Source of the DNA: an uncultured Anaerotruncus sp.
GTDB lineage: Bacteria > Bacillota > Clostridia > Oscillospirales > Ruminococcaceae
Assembly: GCF_902490045.1 (NCBI RefSeq)
Contig: NZ_CABUCJ010000018.1
Location: 1-31,995, forward strand
Direction of reading: 5' to 3'
Length of the DNA stretch: 31,995 nt
Part shown: one piece after another, positions 28,318-31,995 of the stretch
Position numbering within the stretch: position 1 is the stretch's first letter
How the letters are laid out: each line of letters opens with the position of its first letter
The notes under the pieces: model-generated
The model's database searches: none
The model's input: only the letters and a program-made list of their open reading frames with translations
What the model was told of the DNA's origin: nothing
Translations under genes and position numbers: made by a program

Positions 28318-30723
28318 TTACCGGGCGACGATGTTGACGAGCTTGCCCCTGACGACGATTTCCTTGACGACCGTCTTTCCCTCCAGCGCCGCCTGGACCT
28401 CGGGACGCGCCTTGACGGCCGCGAGCAGGTCGGCGTCCGAAGCGTCCGCGTCCACCATGACGCGCGCCTTGATCTTGCCGCACACCTGCGCGGCGATCTC
28501 AACCTGCGCGTCCTTGCACTTTTCGGGGTCGTAGGCGGGCCACTTCTGGTCGGTGACCGTCCCGCCGAACCCGGCGCGCTCCCACATCTCCTCGGTCATG
28601 TGCGGCGCAAAGGGATTGAGCAGCAGGATGAAGGTCCGCAGTTCCGCGTGGTTGACGCCGCCCTTCGCATAGATGTCGTTGAGGAGGCTCATCATCGCCG
28701 CGATGGCGGTGTTGTATTTCATCGCCTCGATGTCCTCGGACACCTTCCGGATCGTCTTGTGCAGGGCGCTTTCCAGCTCGGGGGAGTATTCCCCGCCCGG
28801 CGCGAGGATGTCAAGCAGCCCGAACACCCGCTCCAAAAAGCGTTTGCAGCCCTTGATCGACGACTGGGACCAGGGCGCGCTCTTTTCGAAATCGCCGATG
28901 AACATCTCGTAGAGGCGCAGGGTGTCCGCGCCGTAGTCGCGGATGATGTCGTCGGGATTGACGACGTTGCCGCGGGACTTGGACATCTTCTCGTTGTTCT
29001 CGCCCAGAATCATGCCGTGGCTGGTGCGCTTGGCGTACGGTTCGGGCGTGGGGACCACGCCGATGTCGTAGAGGAACTTGTGCCAGAAGCGGGAATAGAG
29101 CAGGTGGAGCGTCGTATGCTCCATGCCGCCGTTGTACCAGTCTACCGGCATCCAGTATTCAAGCGCCTCCCTGGAGGCGAGGGCCTTGTCGTTGTGGGGG
29201 TCGCAGTAGCGCAGGAAATACCAGGACGAGCCCGCCCACTGGGGCATCGTGTCGGTCTCCCGCCTGGCGGGCGCGCCGCATTTGGGGCAGGGCACGTTCA
29301 CCCAGTCGTCCATGGCGGCGAGCGGCGAATCGCCGTTCTCGGTCGGCTCGTAGCTGTCCACCTCGGGCAGGCGCAGCGGCAGCTCGCTCTCGTCGAGCGG
29401 AACATAGCCGCAGTGGTCGCAGTGGATGATCGGGATCGGCTCCCCCCAGTACCGCTGGCGGGAGAAGACCCAGTCGCGCAGCTTGAAGTTTACCTTCGGC
29501 TCGCCCTTGCCCTTCTCGGCGAGCCAAGCGGTGATCTTCTTCTTCGCCTCGTCGACCGAGAGGCCGTCGAGCATGCCGGAATTGACCATCACGCCCGTCT
29601 CGCAGTCCGTAAAGGCTTCCTCATTTACATTTCCGCCCTTGACGACCTCGACGATCGGCAGGCCGAATTTTCTGGCGAACTCCCAGTCGCGGGTGTCGTG
29701 CGCCGGGACCGCCATGATCGCGCCGGTGCCGTAGGACATGAGGACGTAGTCGGAGATGAAGATGGGGATTTCCGCGCCGTTGACCGGGTTGATTCCCCGG
29801 ACCCCCTCGAGCATGACGCCCGTCTTGTCCTTGACCAGCTCGGTGCGCTCGAAGTCGGACTTCTTCGCCGACTCCTCCTGGTAGGCGCGCACCGCGTCCA
29901 TGTTGGAAATCTTGTCCGCCCAGTGGTCGACGTAGGGGTGCTCGGGCGAAATGACCATGTAGGTCGCGCCGAACAGGGTGTCGGGGCGGGTGGTAAAGAC
30001 GGTCAGCTTGTCCCCCGCGGTGGTGTCGAAATCCACCTGCGCGCCGGTCGAGCGGCCGATCCAGTTACGCTGGGAAACCTTGACGCGGTCGATGTAGTCG
30101 ACCGTGTCGAGGTCGTCGAGCAGCCGCTGGGCGTACTGGGTGATGCCGAGCATCCACTGGCTCTTGACCTTGTGGACCACCTCGCTCCCGCAGCGCTCGC
30201 AGACGCCGTTCACGACCTCTTCGTTCGCCAGTACCACCTTGCAGCCGGTGCACCAGTTGACCGACATCTCCTTTTTGTAGGCGAGCCCGCGCTTAAAGAG
30301 CTGGAGGAAGATCCACTGGGTCCACCGGTAGTAATCGGGATCGGTGGTGTTGATCTCCCGGTTCCAGTCGAAGCTGAGTCCCAGGCTCTTGAGCTGGGAC
30401 TTAAACCGCTGGACGTTGTCGTGGGTCACCTTTTCGGGGTGGATGTGGTTTTTGATGGCGTAGTTTTCGGTCGGCAGGCCGAAGGCGTCCCAGCCCATCG
30501 GGTAGAGGACGTTGTAGCCCTCCAGGCGGCGCTTGCGCGCGACGATGTCCAGCGCGGTGTAGGAGCGCGGATGGCCGACGTGCAGCCCCTGCCCCGACGG
30601 GTAGGGGAACTCGACCAGCGCGTAATACTTCGGCTTGGAGTAGTCGTCGGTCGCCGCGAAGACGCCCCTCGCCTCCCAGCTCTGCTGCCATTTTTTCTCA
30701 ATTGCTGCAAAATCGTACTTCAA
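28318..30723 (-). CDS. leuS: Leucine--tRNA ligase
   Basis: 801 residues, a normal bacterial LeuRS. It charges tRNA-Leu with leucine. The class I motif HIGH appears as HVGH (48-51) and KMSKS is intact (NNEKMSKSRGN). Zinc-type cysteine pairs occur at CTGCKV with CERCGS, and at CDHCGY with CPKCGA. The editing (CP1) domain carries the T-rich TVFTTRPDTLFGATYMV motif. The C-terminal domain ends with a lysine/valine-rich tail. The start codon is TTG at 30723 with AGGGAG nine bases upstream; no in-frame ATG or GTG fits better. Only 59 bases separate it from rsfS, with no T-box leader. Confidence 0.97.
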   Translation of the reverse strand: MKYDFAAIEKKWQQSWEARGVFAATDDYSKPKYYALVEFPYPSGQGLHVGHPRSYTALDIVARKRRLEGYNVLYPMGWDAFGLPTENYAIKNHIHPEKVTHDNVQRFKSQLKSLGLSFDWNREINTTDPDYYRWTQWIFLQLFKRGLAYKKEMSVNWCTGCKVVLANEEVVNGVCERCGSEVVHKVKSQWMLGITQYAQRLLDDLDTVDYIDRVKVSQRNWIGRSTGAQVDFDTTAGDKLTVFTTRPDTLFGATYMVISPEHPYVDHWADKISNMDAVRAYQEESAKKSDFERTELVKDKTGVMLEGVRGINPVNGAEIPIFISDYVLMSYGTGAIMAVPAHDTRDWEFARKFGLPIVEVVKGGNVNEEAFTDCETGVMVNSGMLDGLSVDEAKKKITAWLAEKGKGEPKVNFKLRDWVFSRQRYWGEPIPIIHCDHCGYVPLDESELPLRLPEVDSYEPTENGDSPLAAMDDWVNVPCPKCGAPARRETDTMPQWAGSSWYFLRYCDPHNDKALASREALEYWMPVDWYNGGMEHTTLHLLYSRFWHKFLYDIGVVPTPEPYAKRTSHGMILGENNEKMSKSRGNVVNPDDIIRDYGADTLRLYEMFIGDFEKSAPWSQSSIKGCKRFLERVFGLLDILAPGGEYSPELESALHKTIRKVSEDIEAMKYNTAIAAMMSLLNDIYAKGGVNHAELRTFILLLNPFAPHMTEEMWERAGFGGTVTDQKWPAYDPEKCKDAQVEIAAQVCGKIKARVMVDADASDADLLAAVKARPEVQAALEGKTVVKEIVVRGKLVNIVAR

Positions 30724-30782
30724 TGCTGTACACTCCCTGTTTGCCGTGTCCCGCGCGGCAAATGATGTTGGCTTCCTTTATT

Positions 30783-31133
30783 TTATTCCGCCAGCCCCAG
30801 ATCGACGCGCGGGGCGTCCGCCCACAGCCGCTCGAGCGAATAGAACTCGCGGGTTTTGTCGTAGAAGATATGAACGATCACGTCGTAGTAATCGAGCACG
30901 ACCCACATGGCCGACTGGTAGCCCTCGATGCGGCGCGGCTCAAAGCCGAGCTTGGAGAGACCCTCCTCGACCGCGTCCGAAAGCGCCTTGACCTGCGCGT
31001 TGGACCCGCCCGACGCGATGACAAAATAATCCCCGATCGTCGTCAAATCCCGAATCTCGATCGCGGTGATGTCCTTGCCCTTTTTTTCCGACAGGAGCCT
31101 CGCGGCCTCCTTTGCCATTTCAATCGATGTCAT
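30783..31133 (-). CDS. rsfS: Ribosomal silencing factor RsfS
   Basis: 116 residues. RsfS binds ribosomal protein L14 and keeps subunits apart when nutrients run low. The family pattern is clear: KKGKDITAIEIRDLTTIGDY, then FVIASGGSNAQVKALSDAVEE, and EGYQSAMWVVLDYYDVIVHIF. ATG 31133 is preferred over an in-frame start seven codons upstream because GGAGGTG lies six bases before it and it overlaps the yqeK stop (ATGA). The order nadD-yqeK-rsfS is conserved in Firmicutes. Confidence 0.95.
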   Translation of the reverse strand: MTSIEMAKEAARLLSEKKGKDITAIEIRDLTTIGDYFVIASGGSNAQVKALSDAVEEGLSKLGFEPRRIEGYQSAMWVVLDYYDVIVHIFYDKTREFYSLERLWADAPRVDLGLAE

Positions 31134-31717
31134 TGCTTCACCTCCGGTAAACAATATGCCATATAGACATTATATGCCTGAAACGTATCAAAACTGATTC
31201 CGAGCGAACGCTCCACGAGGTCGTTGACCGCGTAGCGCATCGCTTCCTTCATCGCGGGCTTGAGGGCTGTTTCCGCGAGCTTGCGCATCGCGAGAATATC
31301 GGGGTAGTCGCGGTCGGCGCTCGTCAGATCCGCCAGGTAGACCACCTCGTCCAGCTCGGTCATGTGCCCGCACGCCGTCGTGTGGAACCGGACGGCGTGC
31401 AGGATTTCGGGGTCGGTGATGCCGAGCTCCGCTGATATAAAGCCGCACGCCGCCATGCCGTGCCACGTCTTTGGCTGGCTCTCCTGCACGCTGTCAAGAA
31501 TGATACCACACTTTGTGAGCCATTGCAACTGCTCCCCCCGGGGCATCTCCTTGCAGATATCGTGCATCCAGCCGGCCACCATCGCCTTCTGTTCGTCGCA
31601 GCCGTAGAGATTCGCGAGCTTCTGCGCCTGCCGCACCACGCACTGGGTGTGGTAATACCGCTTTGCCGAGAGGGTCTTTTTCGCAAGTTTGTCCAGCTTT
31701 TTCAGATCATATTCCAT
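31130..31717 (-). CDS. yqeK: YqeK, HD-domain Ap4A hydrolase (symmetrical)
   Basis: 195 residues. YqeK cleaves diadenosine tetraphosphate to two ADP, using an iron-type HD active site. Ligands can be placed at H23 (YYHTQCV), H52-D53 (GWMHDICKE), H86 (TWHGMAACG), H112 (VRFHTT) and D130 (VYLADLTS). The usual A-D-x-I-E-P-x-R segment reads ADLTSADRDYPDI, a small departure. The ribosome site is weak (GGGGCG), and ATG 31717 is 18 bases after the nadD stop. Translation of rsfS is coupled to it. Confidence 0.93.
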   Translation of the reverse strand: MEYDLKKLDKLAKKTLSAKRYYHTQCVVRQAQKLANLYGCDEQKAMVAGWMHDICKEMPRGEQLQWLTKCGIILDSVQESQPKTWHGMAACGFISAELGITDPEILHAVRFHTTACGHMTELDEVVYLADLTSADRDYPDILAMRKLAETALKPAMKEAMRYAVNDLVERSLGISFDTFQAYNVYMAYCLPEVKQ

Positions 31718-31735
31718 AAGGAACGCCCCGCTTTC

Positions 31736-31995
31736 CTATAATGTCTGATAGAGCCCGTGGCTGTCGATATACGCGGCGACTTCCGGCGGCACCAGCCCGC
31801 CAAGCGTTTTTTTCTCCCGCGCCCGCTTGCGCACAAGCGTCGAGGAGATGGGCAAGGGATCGAGCTCGACCAGCTCGCAGAGAGCGCCCTGCGCCTCGAG
31901 CGACCTCTTGCAGTCGGCGAGCGGGCCGCGCAGCGCGGCATCCCGCGCCCCCGCGCAGATGACCGCCAATTCGCAGATGCGCTTCCATTCCCGCC
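31736..31995 (-). CDS. nadD: Nicotinate-nucleotide adenylyltransferase NadD, C-terminal part cut by window edge
   Basis: Only about the last 85 codons are inside the window; the gene begins beyond the right edge. NadD joins nicotinate mononucleotide to AMP in NAD synthesis. The recognisable end is PISSTLVRKRAREKKTLGGL followed by VPPEVAAYIDSHGLY, matching the I-S-S-T-x-I-R and V-x-x-Y-I-x-x-x-x-L-Y motifs. A WKRICELAVICAGARD segment at the edge fits the strand before that. Its stop lies 18 bases before yqeK. Confidence 0.92.
   Translation of the reverse strand, partial: REWKRICELAVICAGARDAALRGPLADCKRSLEAQGALCELVELDPLPISSTLVRKRAREKKTLGGLVPPEVAAYIDSHGLYQTL

Noticed and set aside
28303..30765. 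Long open frame (about 820 codons) on the plus strand opposite leuS
   Set aside because: Antisense to a certain leucyl-tRNA synthetase gene, with low-complexity shadow composition and no motif.
30724..30782. T-box riboswitch before leuS
   Set aside because: The gap to rsfS is only 59 bases, too short for a T-box, and no T-box sequence is visible.

Overview
The window reads as a piece of chromosome from a GC-rich anaerobic Firmicute (class Clostridia, probably a gut Oscillospiraceae/Ruminococcaceae-type bacterium). This is inference, from a six-gene Rnf complex in the clostridial CDGEAB order, a GlpP antiterminator, a CD1247-type acidic zinc-ribbon protein, the Firmicute neighbourhoods aroQ-pepQ-efp and nadD-yqeK-rsfS, strong AGGAGG ribosome sites and consensus sigma-A promoters. 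Most genes are visibly about two-thirds G+C. The stretch from about 9.0 to 11.9 kb (membrane hydrolase and glpP) is nearer half. No tRNA, rRNA, CRISPR array, transposase or phage gene was seen.

Layout. 1-1.8 kb (minus): a HAD phosphatase, a radical SAM/SPASM protein and the start of a biotin-protein ligase, tightly coupled. 1.9-4.7 kb (plus): an ECF sigma factor, its zinc-type anti-sigma factor and two membrane proteins of a probable envelope-stress operon, closed by a hairpin. 4.7-5.6 kb (plus): a family 8 glycosyltransferase. 5.7-6.8 kb (minus): a CmpB-type membrane protein and a PlsY acyltransferase. 6.9-8.9 kb (plus): a PHP phosphoesterase coupled to a ROK regulator. 9.0-11.0 kb (minus): a 644-residue alpha/beta hydrolase joined to a polytopic membrane domain, with a hairpin in its leader. 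11.2-16.6 kb (plus): a glycerol-3-phosphate regulon of glpP, a leader with its own promoter and terminator hairpin, a GlpA-like dehydrogenase, a second flavoprotein, a DUF1667 protein and glpK. 16.6-23.2 kb (minus): apbE, a Gx-type membrane protein and rnfCDGEAB. 23.3-28.2 kb (minus): yqeG, an endonuclease-IV-like TIM barrel, two tandem aroQ copies, pepQ, efp, a CD1247 protein, and rpsU with its own promoter and terminator. 28.3-32.0 kb (minus): leuS, rsfS, yqeK and the end of nadD.

How the genes fit together. The glycerol block phosphorylates glycerol, oxidises glycerol-3-phosphate through a flavin/iron-sulfur pair, and is probably gated by GlpP reading through the leader terminator. The Rnf operon next to it couples ferredoxin oxidation and NAD reduction to an ion gradient and carries its own flavin transferase (ApbE) for RnfG and RnfD. 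The remainder is mainly housekeeping: translation (leuS, rpsU, efp, rsfS), NAD and shikimate biosynthesis (nadD, aroQ), phospholipid synthesis (plsY) and nucleotide clean-up (yqeK).

No clearly new multi-gene system is evident. The points most worth attention are the tandem aroQ pair in which one copy has lost a conserved active-site histidine, the cysteine-rich tail of RnfE, the leader hairpins flanking glpP, and the uncharacterised four-gene sigma-factor operon.
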